Shown: positions 44,314 to 53,548 of the stretch, piece by piece
Layout of the letters: each line of letters starts with the position of its first letter
Position numbering within the stretch: the first letter of the stretch is position 1
From: JBMDXB01 sp048594975
GTDB taxonomy: Bacteria > Acidobacteriota > Vicinamibacteria > Vicinamibacterales > 2-12-FULL-66-21
Direction of reading: 5' to 3'
Assembly (NCBI GenBank): GCA_048594975.1
Contig: JBMDXQ010000017.1
Coordinates: 62,001 to 126,000, forward strand
Length of the DNA stretch: 64,000 nucleotides
Program-made: the position numbers and the translations under genes
Notes under the pieces: model-generated
What the model was told of the DNA's origin: nothing
Seen by the model: the letters and a program-made list of their open reading frames with translations, nothing else
Databases searched by the model: none

Positions 44314-44615
44314 GCATCCATGCTCGACGGTCCGCCGTCTCGATGTCCTCAGCGAACCGTGAAACGTCCTGAAGAGCCGGTGATGGGCTTTCGTTTCTGG
44401 AAAGCACGTTTTCTCCGGGCGTAAGCCTCAGATGTGAGCCGGCGGCCGTCGACCGGGCGGAAACCGCCATCCCTCGCCCGTTCGCAGCATTCCAGCCCTC
44501 TCGGGTGCGGCGCGGCCCGAAGGCACCGGCACGGCGCTTGCGCATACGCAGCCCCCGGCGGGACGGGCCCGCCGCGCAACAACCGCTCCCGTTCACGACA
44601 ACTGGAGGAGGACCC
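44314..44615. other. Intergenic region between divergent genes, no gene seen
   Basis: About 300 bases between the radical SAM start and the CHRD lipoprotein start. Frames on both strands are shadow-like. No clear promoter hexamer pair was recognised. Confidence 0.4.
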
Positions 44616-45230
44616 ATGTCGAAGGCCGTTTACCTTGTGATCGCGGGGACGCTGCTGGCCGGCTGCTCGTCGGAAACGCCACAGCCCACCGCGCCCATTT
44701 CCGTGCCGGTGATCAGCCAGTCGATGCACGCGCCGGGCGGATCCGACAACGCCAACGGCGGGAATTTCGGCACGGCGCTGTCGTCGGCCGAAGAGGTGAT
44801 GCCGGCCGGGGTGGTCAACGACTCCATTGCCCGCGGCAGCGCCGTCTTCCAGCTCAACGCCGACGGGACCAAGCTGACCTACCGCCTCATCGTGGCCAAC
44901 ATCGAGAACGTGTTCATGGCGCACATTCACCAGGGGCCTGCGGGTGAGAACGGTCCGGTCGTCGTGTGGCTGTATCCGTCGACGACGCCGGGGCCGGGGC
45001 CGCTCGGCGCCGGGCGCATCGACGGCGTGATTGCCGAGGGGACCATCACCGCCGCCAACCTGATCGGTCCGCTCGCCGGGCAGCCGCTGTCCACCCTGGT
45101 CGAGCTGCTGACCAGCGGCAACGGCTACGTGAACGTCCACACCAACGACGGCGTGGCGCCGGCGAACACCGGGCCGGGCGACTTTCCCGGCGGCGAGATC
45201 CGCGGCCAGGCCGAGCACCGTGGGCACTGA
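44616..45230 (+). CDS. CHRD-domain lipoprotein
   Basis: A 204-residue protein with a lipoprotein signal (LVIAGTLLAGCSSE, lipidated Cys at the end of LAGC). The CHRD domain (about 50-200) contains GTALSSAEEVMP, MAHIHQGPAGENGPVVVWLY and GYVNVHTNDGVAPANTGPGD, matching the H-x-H and VNVHT signatures of the family first seen in chordin. The role in bacteria is unknown. The ATG at 44616 has GGAGGAG upstream. Confidence 0.88.
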   Translation: MSKAVYLVIAGTLLAGCSSETPQPTAPISVPVISQSMHAPGGSDNANGGNFGTALSSAEEVMPAGVVNDSIARGSAVFQLNADGTKLTYRLIVANIENVFMAHIHQGPAGENGPVVVWLYPSTTPGPGPLGAGRIDGVIAEGTITAANLIGPLAGQPLSTLVELLTSGNGYVNVHTNDGVAPANTGPGDFPGGEIRGQAEHRGH

Positions 45231-45389
45231 TTCGAGCGATCGGACCGTCGCGTGACGCGGTCTGGTGCCTGAATCGCCCGTCCGGCGGACGCCGGCCACC
45301 GGCGTCCGGCGGGCGAAGCGAGCGTACAGGCGCGTCGGCCCCACGCACCGTGGCACATGCCGGAAGGCACGGAGGCGCGTCGGTCTGTC

Positions 45390-45418
45390 TTGACAGCAAT
45401 CTCCCCCATACATATATT
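45390..45418 (+). promoter_or_regulatory. Sigma70-type promoter of padR
   Basis: TTGACA at 45390-45395 and TATATT at 45413-45418 with a 17-base spacer, a near-consensus promoter. The expected transcription start is only a few bases before the ATG at 45429, so the mRNA would be nearly leaderless; no ribosome binding site is seen. Confidence 0.75.
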
Positions 45419-45432
45419 GCGGCAACATATGT
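45410..45432. promoter_or_regulatory. PadR operator: inverted repeat over the -10 box and start codon
   Basis: Arms ACATATATTGC and GCAACATATGT around a central G; the arms match at 10 of 11 positions when reversed. This fits the ATGT-n8-ACAT type of PadR operator. It covers the -10 box and the first four bases of padR, so bound PadR should block its own transcription. Confidence 0.7.
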
Positions 45433-45773
45433 CGGAGAGACTGCTCGACCGCGAGGTGAAGAAAGGCAGTGCCGAGATGCTCATCCTGGCGCTGCTCGAG
45501 GACCGGCAGCGCCACGGCTACGAGATCGCCAAGCTGATCGAGACGCGCTCCGGCGGCGCCATCGTCTTCCAGGCGGCGTCGCTCTATCCGATCCTCTACC
45601 GCCTCGAGCGCCGCGGGGTCATCGAGGGGCGCTGGGTGGAGAAGGCCGGCGAGCGCCGCCGGCGTTTCTACCGTCTCACCGACGCCGGGCGCGAGGTGCT
45701 CAAGCGGCAACGCAGCTTCTGGAAGGACTTCGTGCGGGCACTCGACAAGATCGCGTGCATCAGGCACGCGTGA
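45429..45773 (+). CDS. PadR-family transcriptional repressor
   Basis: A 114-residue winged-helix repressor with the PadR core: GSAEMLILALLEDRQRHGYE, SLYPILYRLERRGVIEGRWV and RRFYRLTDAGREVL. I start it at the ATG at 45429 because the usual family sequence begins there and a promoter and operator lie directly before it; the in-frame ATG at 45357 would lie upstream of the promoter. The ADOP permease starts seven bases after its stop, the standard PadR-permease pair of acidobacteria. It probably represses both genes. Confidence 0.92.
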   Translation: MSERLLDREVKKGSAEMLILALLEDRQRHGYEIAKLIETRSGGAIVFQAASLYPILYRLERRGVIEGRWVEKAGERRRRFYRLTDAGREVLKRQRSFWKDFVRALDKIACIRHA

Positions 45774-45780
45774 GGCAGCG

Positions 45781-48528
45781 ATGGACTGGCGCGGCTTCGT
45801 ACGGCGCGAGCTTCGCCACATCACCGGCAACCCCGCGCGCGACGCGGACATCGTCGACGAGCTGGCGCAGCACCTGGCGGCCCGGTTCGACGAGCTGCGG
45901 AACGCCGGCGCCGGCGAGGAGGAGGCGCGTGCGCGCGCGGCGGGCGAGCTGCGCGACGGCGCGGAGGTCGCCCGCGCCATCCGCCGCGCCGACCGCGTGC
46001 GTCGCGCCCGCCCCGAGCCGCCGCCCTCGGACCGCGCCAGCCTCGTCGCCGATCTCTCCAGGGACGTGCTCTACGCGATCCGGATGCTGCGCCGGACAGC
46101 AGGCTTCACCGCCGCCGCCCTGCTCACCCTCGCGCTTGGCATCGGCATGACCACGGCCATCTTCAGCGTCGTCCAGGCGGTGCTGCTGCGGCCGGTGCCG
46201 TTCCCCGACCCGGATCGCCTCGTGGTGATGTGGGAGACGGACCGCAACTCCGGGACGACGCGTGAGCCGGCGTCGATCCCGGACTTCGTGGACTACCGCC
46301 AGCGCAGCCGGCAGGTGGACACCGTCGGCGCCTTCGTGTCCGTCGACCTCAACCTGGCGTCCGACCGCGGCGAGCCGCGCCGCCTCGCGGCGCTCGCCGC
46401 CTCGCCGGAGCTGCTGCAGCTGCTCGGGGTGCAGGCCATCGCCGGCCGCGCGTTCACGGCTGACGAGGACCGGCCGCGCCGTCCGCGCGTCGTGATGATC
46501 AGCGACGCGCTCTGGCAGCAGCTGTACGGGCGCGACCCCTCCGCCATCGGCGCCGCCATCCGCCTCAACGGCGTTCCCGCCACCATTGTCGGGATCGTGC
46601 CGCAGACCGCCGATTTCGGCGTGCTGCAGATCCTCTCATCGGCAGCGTACGCGCGCGGCTTTGCCGACCGCGACCCGCGGGCGCGGGTGGACATCTGGAC
46701 GCCGCTGCAGGCGGATCCGGCGACCGCGCCGCGCGGCGGCAACCACTCGTTCATCATGATCGGCCGGCTCACTGCCGATGCGAGCGTCGCCTCCGCGCAC
46801 GACGAGATGGCGGCGATCGCGGCGGACCTCGAGCGCGCCTACCCCCAGGACAATGCCGGCCGCGGCGCGTTCGTCGAGCCGCTCGACGCCGTCATATTCG
46901 GCCGCACGCGCCCGGCGCTCGGCATTCTGCTCGCGGCGGTGTCGCTCGTACTGCTCATCGCCTGCGTGAACGTCGCCAACCTGCTCATCGCACGCGCGAC
47001 CATGCGCGCGCACGAAATGGCCGTGCGTACCGCCCTCGGCGCCCGGCTGTCGCGCCTGGCGCGGCAGCTCGCGGTCGAGAACGTGGTCCTGGCGCTCGGT
47101 GGTGCGGCGCTCGGGGTCGCGCTCGCCTCGGCGGTGCTGCGCGCCCTCGTCGCCGCCGGCCCGGCCAACATCCCGCGCCTGGCGACGGTCAGCCTCGACA
47201 CGCGCGTCCTGCTCGCGGCGGTGGTGCTGTCGATCGCCATCGGCATCGTGCTCGGCTTGGTGCCGGTTGCCCAGGCGGCGCGAACCGACGTGCAGACGGC
47301 GCTCAAGGCCGGCGGCGGCCGCGACGTGGCGAGCAGGCGGGACGGGCGCTTCGCGCGCTCCGCGCTGGTGGTCGCCGAGGTGGCGCTGGCGGTCGCGCTC
47401 GTCTTCGGCGCCGGGCTGCTGATTCGGAGCTTCTGGACGCTCGCACGGACCGATCCCGGATTCGACGCCGCGGGCGTGCTCAAGGCGGAGTTCCAGGCAT
47501 CGCCGCTGAAGTACCAGCGGAATGCGACGGCGGCGCCGCATTTTACCGCCTACAACCGTTTCACGAGCGCGCTCCTGGAACGCGTCGGCAGGCTGCCGGG
47601 CGTGCAATCGGCGGCGCTCACGGCCTTCCATCCGCTTGATACCGGCTACACGCAGTCGTTCGCCGTTGTCGGCCGCGAGGCCGAGGCAGCCAGCTGGCCC
47701 GAGCTGCCGGTGCGACACGTGACGCCCGGCTACTTCCGGACGCTGCGCGTGCCGCTCGTGCGCGGCCGGCTGCTGAGCGAGTCCGATACGTCCGAGTCGA
47801 TGCCCGTTGTCCTCGTCAACGAGGCGATGGCAGAGCGGTTCTTCACGAACCAGGATCCCGTGGGCCGGCAGATCCGTTTCTGGGGCGCGAACTGGACCGT
47901 CGTCGGCGTGGTCGGCAACGAGCGGTTCCACGGCGTGGCGAAGGCGCCGCCGCCGGCCGCCTACGCGCCGCTGTCGCAGACGCGCTTCACCGCGCTCGCG
48001 ATGATCGTGCGGACCGCGGGCGATCCGGCGGACACGGGGATGGCGGTGCGCGCCGCGATCCGCGAGATCGACCCGGAACTGGCAGTCTTCGGCCTCGAGC
48101 CGCTGCGCGAGACGCTGGCGAGTTCGATCAGCGAGCAGCGCTTCCTGATGCTGCTGCTCGGCCTGTTCGGCGCGCTCGCCGTTGTCCTCGCGGGAGTCGG
48201 CGTGCACGGCGTGCTCACCTGGGTGGTCGCGCAGCGCACCCGCGAGATCGGCGTCCGCATGGCGCTCGGCGCGACGAGCGGCCGCGTCCTCCACCTCGTC
48301 GCCGGCCAGGGCGCGCGCCTGGTCGGCGCCGGGCTGGCGATCGGCTTGGCGATCGCGTTCGGCTTCGGGCAGACGATGTCTGGACTGCTGTTCGGCATCA
48401 CGCCGGCGGACTGGGTCACGCTGGGCGGGACGGTGGTCGTGATCGGATCGGTGGCGGCGCTGTCGATCTGGTTACCGGCGCGCCGCGCCGTGCGCCTCGA
48501 CCCGCTCCGCGCGCTGCGCCAGGAGTGA
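45781..48528 (+). CDS. ADOP-type ABC transporter permease with cytoplasmic N-terminal region
   Basis: A 915-residue protein. The N-terminus (about 1-80) is the soluble helical region seen in PadR-linked ADOPs (ADIVDELAQHLAARFDELRN, then ARARAAGELRD). Next come the first membrane segment with LALGIGMTTAIFSVV, a MacB-type periplasmic domain, a central three-helix FtsX unit (NVANLLIARATMR), a second periplasmic domain (RHVTPGYFRTLRVPLVRGRL) and a final FtsX unit ending in WLPARRAVRLDPLRALRQE. No ATPase is adjacent. Transport substrate unknown. The PadR gene directly upstream implies ligand-induced expression. Confidence 0.93.
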   Translation: MDWRGFVRRELRHITGNPARDADIVDELAQHLAARFDELRNAGAGEEEARARAAGELRDGAEVARAIRRADRVRRARPEPPPSDRASLVADLSRDVLYAIRMLRRTAGFTAAALLTLALGIGMTTAIFSVVQAVLLRPVPFPDPDRLVVMWETDRNSGTTREPASIPDFVDYRQRSRQVDTVGAFVSVDLNLASDRGEPRRLAALAASPELLQLLGVQAIAGRAFTADEDRPRRPRVVMISDALWQQLYGRDPSAIGAAIRLNGVPATIVGIVPQTADFGVLQILSSAAYARGFADRDPRARVDIWTPLQADPATAPRGGNHSFIMIGRLTADASVASAHDEMAAIAADLERAYPQDNAGRGAFVEPLDAVIFGRTRPALGILLAAVSLVLLIACVNVANLLIARATMRAHEMAVRTALGARLSRLARQLAVENVVLALGGAALGVALASAVLRALVAAGPANIPRLATVSLDTRVLLAAVVLSIAIGIVLGLVPVAQAARTDVQTALKAGGGRDVASRRDGRFARSALVVAEVALAVALVFGAGLLIRSFWTLARTDPGFDAAGVLKAEFQASPLKYQRNATAAPHFTAYNRFTSALLERVGRLPGVQSAALTAFHPLDTGYTQSFAVVGREAEAASWPELPVRHVTPGYFRTLRVPLVRGRLLSESDTSESMPVVLVNEAMAERFFTNQDPVGRQIRFWGANWTVVGVVGNERFHGVAKAPPPAAYAPLSQTRFTALAMIVRTAGDPADTGMAVRAAIREIDPELAVFGLEPLRETLASSISEQRFLMLLLGLFGALAVVLAGVGVHGVLTWVVAQRTREIGVRMALGATSGRVLHLVAGQGARLVGAGLAIGLAIAFGFGQTMSGLLFGITPADWVTLGGTVVVIGSVAALSIWLPARRAVRLDPLRALRQE

Positions 48529-49758
48529 GTCGCACGCGCCGCGAATGATCCGTTGGCCGATCCGTCGCGAACGACCCGTCGCGAACGTTCCGTTTCGACC
48601 ACCCGTCACGAACGACCCGTTCCATCGTCCTGCCAGCGCGTCGAACACGCCGTAGTATGCGGGCTTTGCCGCGTACTGCGCGTCGAACAGCAGCGGCGCG
48701 TCGGCGCCGAACTGCGCGTGGATCCACGAGTGGGCGTCGGTGAAACCCCAGAAGGAGACGGCCTCGCAGCGCGGCTCGCCGACGCACGCGCCGACGATCG
48801 CACGGTACACCGACTTCTGGACCTCCAGCCGCTGCTGGCCCGTCCCGCCGACGTCGCGGATGCGGACGTCCATCTCGCTGACGTGGACGAGGAGGCCGAG
48901 CGCGGCCAGCCGCCGCATGTTGGCGGCGACGTCGCCGGCGCCGGGCGGGCCCGCCGCCGAGATGTGCATCTGCAGGCCGACGCCGTCGATCGGCACACCC
49001 TGCGCGCGCAGGTCCTGGACGAGATCGTAGATGCGGTTCGACTTGGGGTTCAGGCCTTCGCCGCCGTAGTCGTTGTAGAAGAGCAGCGCCTGAGGGTCCG
49101 CCTGTCGTGCCAGGCGGAACGCCTCGGCGATGTAGCCGTCGCCCAGCTTCTGCCGGAACACGGTATTGCGCAGCGGCCCGTCGTCGGCAATCGCCTCGTT
49201 GACGACGTCCCATGCGTGCACGCGGCCGCGGTAGTGTTCAGCGGTCGAGCGGATGTGATTCTCGAACGCGGCGCGGAAATCGGCCGGCGGCAGCGCGTTC
49301 AGCCACCCCGGGACGGAGCCGTGCCAGATGAGCGTGTACCCCTTCACCTGCATGCCATTGCCGGCCGCGAAGGCGACGATTGCATCCCCGCCGGCGAAGG
49401 ACCGGCTGCCCTGGACGCGCTCGATCGCATCCCATTTCATCTCGTACTCGGCGGTCAGGTAGTTGAAGTGGTGCGCGAGCACGCTCGAGTAGCGGCCGTC
49501 GGCGAGCAGCGACGACTGGACCGCCGCGCCGACGAGCCGGCCCGATACGCCCGCGGCGTCGCGCAGCGGCTCGACGGCCGTACCCGGGATCGGCGCGGGG
49601 GTGGCCGGTGGGGTGGGAGCGGTCGGCGACGGCCGGTCACCGCCGCACGCGGTGATCAGACCGCAGATCGCAAGGAGTAAGACCGGGCTCAGATCCTGTT
49701 TCGTGCAGGAATGGCCTCTCTGCAGGACGGCGATGGCCGTTCGCTTGCGTCCTCTCAA
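48472..49758 (-). CDS. GH10 endo-beta-1,4-xylanase, lipoprotein
   Basis: A 428-residue protein with a lipoprotein-like signal (VLLLAICGLITACGG) and a Pro/Thr linker. The GH10 barrel (about 70-380) has the acid/base Glu in WDVVNEA (about residue 187) and the nucleophile Glu in VHVSEMDVR (about 297). LIWHGSVPGWL and AVSFWGFTDAHSW are also typical. It should cleave xylan. The last 45 or so residues after AYYGVFDALAGRW are encoded by a 14-base tandem repeat and by antisense of the ADOP gene end (57-base overlap), so they are probably an accidental extension. The start at 49758 is uncertain because of a long pre-signal stretch. Confidence 0.9.
   Translation of the reverse strand: MRGRKRTAIAVLQRGHSCTKQDLSPVLLLAICGLITACGGDRPSPTAPTPPATPAPIPGTAVEPLRDAAGVSGRLVGAAVQSSLLADGRYSSVLAHHFNYLTAEYEMKWDAIERVQGSRSFAGGDAIVAFAAGNGMQVKGYTLIWHGSVPGWLNALPPADFRAAFENHIRSTAEHYRGRVHAWDVVNEAIADDGPLRNTVFRQKLGDGYIAEAFRLARQADPQALLFYNDYGGEGLNPKSNRIYDLVQDLRAQGVPIDGVGLQMHISAAGPPGAGDVAANMRRLAALGLLVHVSEMDVRIRDVGGTGQQRLEVQKSVYRAIVGACVGEPRCEAVSFWGFTDAHSWIHAQFGADAPLLFDAQYAAKPAYYGVFDALAGRWNGSFVTGGRNGTFATGRSRRIGQRIIRGACDSLLAQRAERVEAHGAARR
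48541..48623. repeat. 14-base tandem repeat, copy 1
   Basis: About five degenerate units of GAYCCGTCGCGAAC in a row between the convergent ADOP and GH10 genes. It encodes the C-terminal tail of the GH10 protein. Related arrays occur at 52525-52585 and 56851-56905. Confidence 0.65.
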
Positions 49759-49794
49759 ACGGTCACTCGTGCCAAAGCAGGATCAGCCCCGTGG

Positions 49795-52503
49795 TTACTT
49801 CCGTCCCATCTTCTCCAGCACCTCGCCCAGCCGCTTAATCTCCTCGCCGTAGAGCGCCCAGTTGCCCGCGCGCTGTGCCTCGATCGCGCGCTGGAAGTGG
49901 GCGTGCGCCTGCGCGGCCAGCGCCGCGAGGTCGTCGGCCGCCCCCGCCGCCTTCGGCGCCTCCTCCCCCGCCGCGATCGGCTCGGCGGCTGGAACCGGCT
50001 TCGGCGCTGCGCCGCCCGGGAACAGCCGTTCGAGCGCCGCGTCGAGCGTCTCCTCCATCACGATCTGGTTCTGGTGGGCGACGATGACCCGTTTCAGCTC
50101 CGGGATCGATCCGCCGGCGGCGCGCAGGTAGAGAGGACGGATGTAGATCAGCGACTCCTCGATCGGGATGACCAGCAGCGTGCCCTGGATCACCTCCGAG
50201 CCCTGCTGGTTCCACAGCGTGATCTGCGGCGCGATCACCTGGTCCTGGTTGATGCGCGCCGCGATCTGTCGCGGCCCGAAGACGACGGTCTGCTTGGGGA
50301 ACTGGAACACCGACAGGTGTCCGTAGGCGGCGCCGTCGCTGCGCGCCACCATCCAGGCGGCGAGGTTGTCCTTCTGCCGCGGCGTGAACGGCAGCATCTG
50401 GATGTACTCGGCGTTCGCCTCGCCGGGCAGCTTCATGATCGTGTAGTACGGCTCCATCGGGCGCGGCTGCCCTTCCACCTCGAAGGCCGGGATCTCCCAC
50501 TGGTCCTCGCGGTTGTAGAACACCGCCGGGTTGAGCATGTGGTAGGTGGCGAACATCGCCGCCTGCAGCGCGAAGATCTGCTGCGGGTAGCGCAGCCGGG
50601 TCCGCAGGTCCTCCGGCATGGTGTCGATCGGCTGGAACAGCCCCGGGAACATTCGCCCGATCGTCGCCGCGATCGGGTCGGTCGGATCGAGCAGGTGGAA
50701 GACGGTCTTGCCGTGGTAGGCGTCGATCGTGACCTTCACGGCGTTGCGGATGTAGTTCACGCCCGCCGCCGGCGACGAGTAGGGGTAGTGCCGCGTGGTC
50801 GTGTACACGTCCTGGATCCACACCAGGCGGCCGTCCGAGATGGCCATGTAGGGGTCCGGATCGTAGGTGAGGAACGGCGCGATGCGCTGCACGCGGTCGG
50901 CGATGCGGCGGTAGAGCATCACCCGGCTCTCGCTCGTGAGGTTGGGCGAGAAGAAGGTGTCGGTCGAACGGAAGCGGATGGCGAACATCAACCGGCGGAA
51001 GAGGCCCGAGAGCGCGACCCCGCCCTCGCCGGCGTAGGTCGTGAACACGTTGTCGTCACCGCGCGGGTAGTCGAACTCCTCGGTGCCGGTCTTGACGAAG
51101 ACGTGGTCGCTGGCCAGCTCGCCGAAGTAGATCGCCGGCTGGGTGATCTTGAGGTCGCCGGTCGAGACCGGCGGCAGGTCGCGGACGAAGAGCACCGGCA
51201 GCCCCTCCCGCGTCACCTCGTTGACCGGCCCGAGCGTGAGGCCGTAGCCATGCGTGAAGGTCAGCCGCTCGTTGATCCAGGTGCGGCTTGGCAGGCTCTG
51301 CGAGTTCAGCTCGCGCGCCGACAGCATGATCTGCCGGTAGGCGCCATCGATGGTGTAACGGTCGTTGTCGACGGCGACGAAGTCATAGTACGTGCGGATC
51401 TCCTGGATCTGGCTGAAGGTGTCGAGCAGGGGTCGATCGTTCCACAGGGGCACGTTGTCGATCGTCGTCCCGTTCCGATCCAGGTCGGCGCGTGTGAGCC
51501 GCGCCTCGCCCGAGAGGCTCCGCTCCACCACGCGATCGAGACCGAACGCGGCGCGGGTCGCCGCGATGTTGTGGACGATGAACGGCGTCTCCCGCACCTG
51601 CTCGTTGGGGGCGACGACGAAGCGTTGGACGATGGCGGCGTAGCCGGCGCCGGCGAGGGAGACGGCGACGTAGAGCCCGGCGGCGAGGAACACGTGGCGG
51701 AAGCGGCGCGCCGCGATCGCCTGCCAGATCGCCAGCGCCGCCCCGACGAGCGCCACCGCGACGAGCAGCCACAGCGCCGGCATGCGGGCGTGCACGTCCA
51801 CGTACGAAGCGCCGAACACCACGCCGGCCGAATCGGTCAGCAGCTGCGCGATCCGGAGCCACGCGCCGAAGGCGAGCAGGAGCAGCAACGCCGCGGCGAG
51901 CAGGCCGAGGTGACGCACGGCCGCCGGCGAGCCCTGGAGCCCGTGCGAGACGTCCAGTTGTCCGCCGAGCACGTACGCGGCGACAGCGATGGCGGCACCG
52001 AGGCCGACCGTGAGCAGCAGCACGCCCTGCACCAGCTCCAGCAGCGGCAGGGTGAACACGTAGAACGCGATGTCGCGGCCCAGGATCGGGTCCGTCCTGC
52101 CGAACGGCACCCCGTACCAGAAGTACAGCCAGGTTTCCCACCGCGCGCCCGAGTAATACCCGATCAGCACCGACAGCAGCGCCACGGCGATCAGCGCGAG
52201 CGGCCGGATGCGCGCCGGATCGATCAGCACGGGCTGTGGGCCTTCCTGCGTGACGATCGTGATCCGCCGCGGCCGGAGCGCACGCACGGCGAGCAGCAGG
52301 TTGGGCGCGAGAATCGCGAAGACGACGGCGATCGACACGACCGTCGTCACCGACTGCACCGTCAGCGCCCGCAGGAAGACCTGCTCGAATCCGACCTCCT
52401 TGAACCACAGCCAGTCGGTGTAGAACCCGGCGAAGCCGGGAACGCCGGCGAGCAGGACGATCAGGAGGAGCAGGAGCCGGACGGGGGTGAATCGGAACGC
52501 CAT
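49795..52503 (-). CDS. UPF0182-family large membrane protein
   Basis: A 902-residue protein with about seven membrane segments in the first 290 residues (FTPVRLLLLLIVLLAGVPGF first, TDWLWFKEVGFEQVF after it). A large extracytoplasmic part follows, with RQIMLSARELNSQSLPSRTW, TFTHGYGLTLGPVNEVTREG and YPQQIFALQAAMFATYHMLN, all recognisable UPF0182/COG1615 segments. The C-terminal region ends in an Ala-rich helix (AAGAADDLAALAAQAHAHFQ). The function of this family is unknown. The length is usual for it. Confidence 0.92.
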   Translation of the reverse strand: MAFRFTPVRLLLLLIVLLAGVPGFAGFYTDWLWFKEVGFEQVFLRALTVQSVTTVVSIAVVFAILAPNLLLAVRALRPRRITIVTQEGPQPVLIDPARIRPLALIAVALLSVLIGYYSGARWETWLYFWYGVPFGRTDPILGRDIAFYVFTLPLLELVQGVLLLTVGLGAAIAVAAYVLGGQLDVSHGLQGSPAAVRHLGLLAAALLLLLAFGAWLRIAQLLTDSAGVVFGASYVDVHARMPALWLLVAVALVGAALAIWQAIAARRFRHVFLAAGLYVAVSLAGAGYAAIVQRFVVAPNEQVRETPFIVHNIAATRAAFGLDRVVERSLSGEARLTRADLDRNGTTIDNVPLWNDRPLLDTFSQIQEIRTYYDFVAVDNDRYTIDGAYRQIMLSARELNSQSLPSRTWINERLTFTHGYGLTLGPVNEVTREGLPVLFVRDLPPVSTGDLKITQPAIYFGELASDHVFVKTGTEEFDYPRGDDNVFTTYAGEGGVALSGLFRRLMFAIRFRSTDTFFSPNLTSESRVMLYRRIADRVQRIAPFLTYDPDPYMAISDGRLVWIQDVYTTTRHYPYSSPAAGVNYIRNAVKVTIDAYHGKTVFHLLDPTDPIAATIGRMFPGLFQPIDTMPEDLRTRLRYPQQIFALQAAMFATYHMLNPAVFYNREDQWEIPAFEVEGQPRPMEPYYTIMKLPGEANAEYIQMLPFTPRQKDNLAAWMVARSDGAAYGHLSVFQFPKQTVVFGPRQIAARINQDQVIAPQITLWNQQGSEVIQGTLLVIPIEESLIYIRPLYLRAAGGSIPELKRVIVAHQNQIVMEETLDAALERLFPGGAAPKPVPAAEPIAAGEEAPKAAGAADDLAALAAQAHAHFQRAIEAQRAGNWALYGEEIKRLGEVLEKMGRK

Positions 52504-52524
52504 GACGGGCCATTATACGGAGCG

Positions 52525-52585
52525 CAGTCGCCAACGCCGCTCAGCCGCGAACCATCCGTTGCGAACCACCCGTCGCCAACGCCGG
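52525..52585. repeat. 14-base tandem repeat, copy 2
   Basis: Degenerate units such as CATCCGTTGCGAAC and CACCCGTCGCCAAC between the UPF0182 start and the aldo/keto reductase stop. Same 14-base period and consensus as at 48541-48623. Confidence 0.55.
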
Positions 52586-52600
52586 CCGCGCTGCCCGGCG

Positions 52601-53548
52601 TTACGCCTTGAACAGCGGCGTCGTCGCGAACGCCTTCTTCTTGATCGCCTCCGCCTCGCCGGCCGCGAGCGGCGTGAAATCGGCCGCGAGGTCGAGCGCC
52701 AAGCTGAAGAGCGTCTCGTCGCCGGGCGGGATTGCCGCCGTCACGGGGTGGGACAGCGTGAAGCGCAGGCCCTCGCGCGCATCGGCGGCGTCGGCCAACG
52801 GCTCGTACCAGCACTTCCGGTGGCTACGCGCCGCGCCCGGGGGCCACGGCCGCCGCGCCATGGCCTTCAGCGCCAGGATGCCCATCTGCTTCCGCCGCGC
52901 CGTCTCGAGCACCTGCGGCCCGAAGTTGCCCGCGTGCCACGTCGCGAAGTTGATCGGGAAGAGGATGGTGTCGAAGGCGAACCGCTCCATCAGCGAGAGC
53001 GCCGCATCCACCGAGTGCGCCGAGAAGCCGAGAAACCGCGCCTTCCCCGCCTTGCGCGCCGCCTCGAACGCCTCGATCGCGCCGTCCTTCGCGAAGATGC
53101 CGTCGACGTCCTCGCGGCTCGTTACCGCGTGCAGCTGATAGAGATCGAAATGGTCGGTCTGCATGCGGCGCAACGACGTCTCGAGCTCCGCCGTCGCGCC
53201 GGCGCGATCGCGCTTCTGCGTCTTGCAGGCGAGGAACACGTCCTTCCGGTAGGGAGCGAGCGCCGGGCCCAGCCGCTCCTCGGCGTTGCCGTAGCTCGGT
53301 GCCACGTCGAAGTAGTTCACGCCCCGCTCGATCGCGTGCGCCACGCGGGCGGACGCCTCCGACGGCGTCGCGTCCATGACGACGATGCCGCCGAAGCCGA
53401 TGATGGAGAGCGATTCGCCCGTTCGTCCGAGCGAGCGGCGCTCGAGGCGGCCGGCGCCGCGCGTGCGCTGGATGCCGGCGAGCGACGCGGGGAAGCAGGC
53501 GGCAAGCGTGGCGGCAGAGGCGCTGGTCAGAAAGGTGCGGCGGTCCAT
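52601..53548 (-). CDS. Aldo/keto reductase, Tat-exported
   Basis: A 315-residue (alpha/beta)8 NADPH-dependent oxidoreductase. The Tat signal is MDRRTFLTSASAATLAAC (the Cys may be lipidated). Catalytic tetrad residues are visible: Asp and Tyr in NYFDVAPSYGNAEERLG, Lys in FLACKTQKRD and His in YQLHAV. The ATG at 53548 is chosen by the twin-arginine motif. The substrate is unknown. Its start is divergent from the GH16 gene. Confidence 0.9.
   Translation of the reverse strand: MDRRTFLTSASAATLAACFPASLAGIQRTRGAGRLERRSLGRTGESLSIIGFGGIVVMDATPSEASARVAHAIERGVNYFDVAPSYGNAEERLGPALAPYRKDVFLACKTQKRDRAGATAELETSLRRMQTDHFDLYQLHAVTSREDVDGIFAKDGAIEAFEAARKAGKARFLGFSAHSVDAALSLMERFAFDTILFPINFATWHAGNFGPQVLETARRKQMGILALKAMARRPWPPGAARSHRKCWYEPLADAADAREGLRFTLSHPVTAAIPPGDETLFSLALDLAADFTPLAAGEAEAIKKKAFATTPLFKA

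Noticed and set aside
45287..45307. Perfect 9-bp hairpin GGACGCCGG / CCGGCGTCC after the CHRD gene considered as a terminator.
   Set aside because: No T tract follows and the region is GC-rich throughout; it may be a chance palindrome.
45357..45428. Longer PadR start at the ATG at 45357.
   Set aside because: The promoter TTGACA/TATATT and the operator lie downstream of that ATG, and family members start at MSERLL-like sequence.
49711..52611. A 966-residue open frame on the + strand opposite the UPF0182 gene, rich in Arg, Asp, His and Glu.
   Set aside because: It is the antisense shadow of a clear UPF0182 coding region in GC-rich DNA; it has no motif or ribosome binding site.
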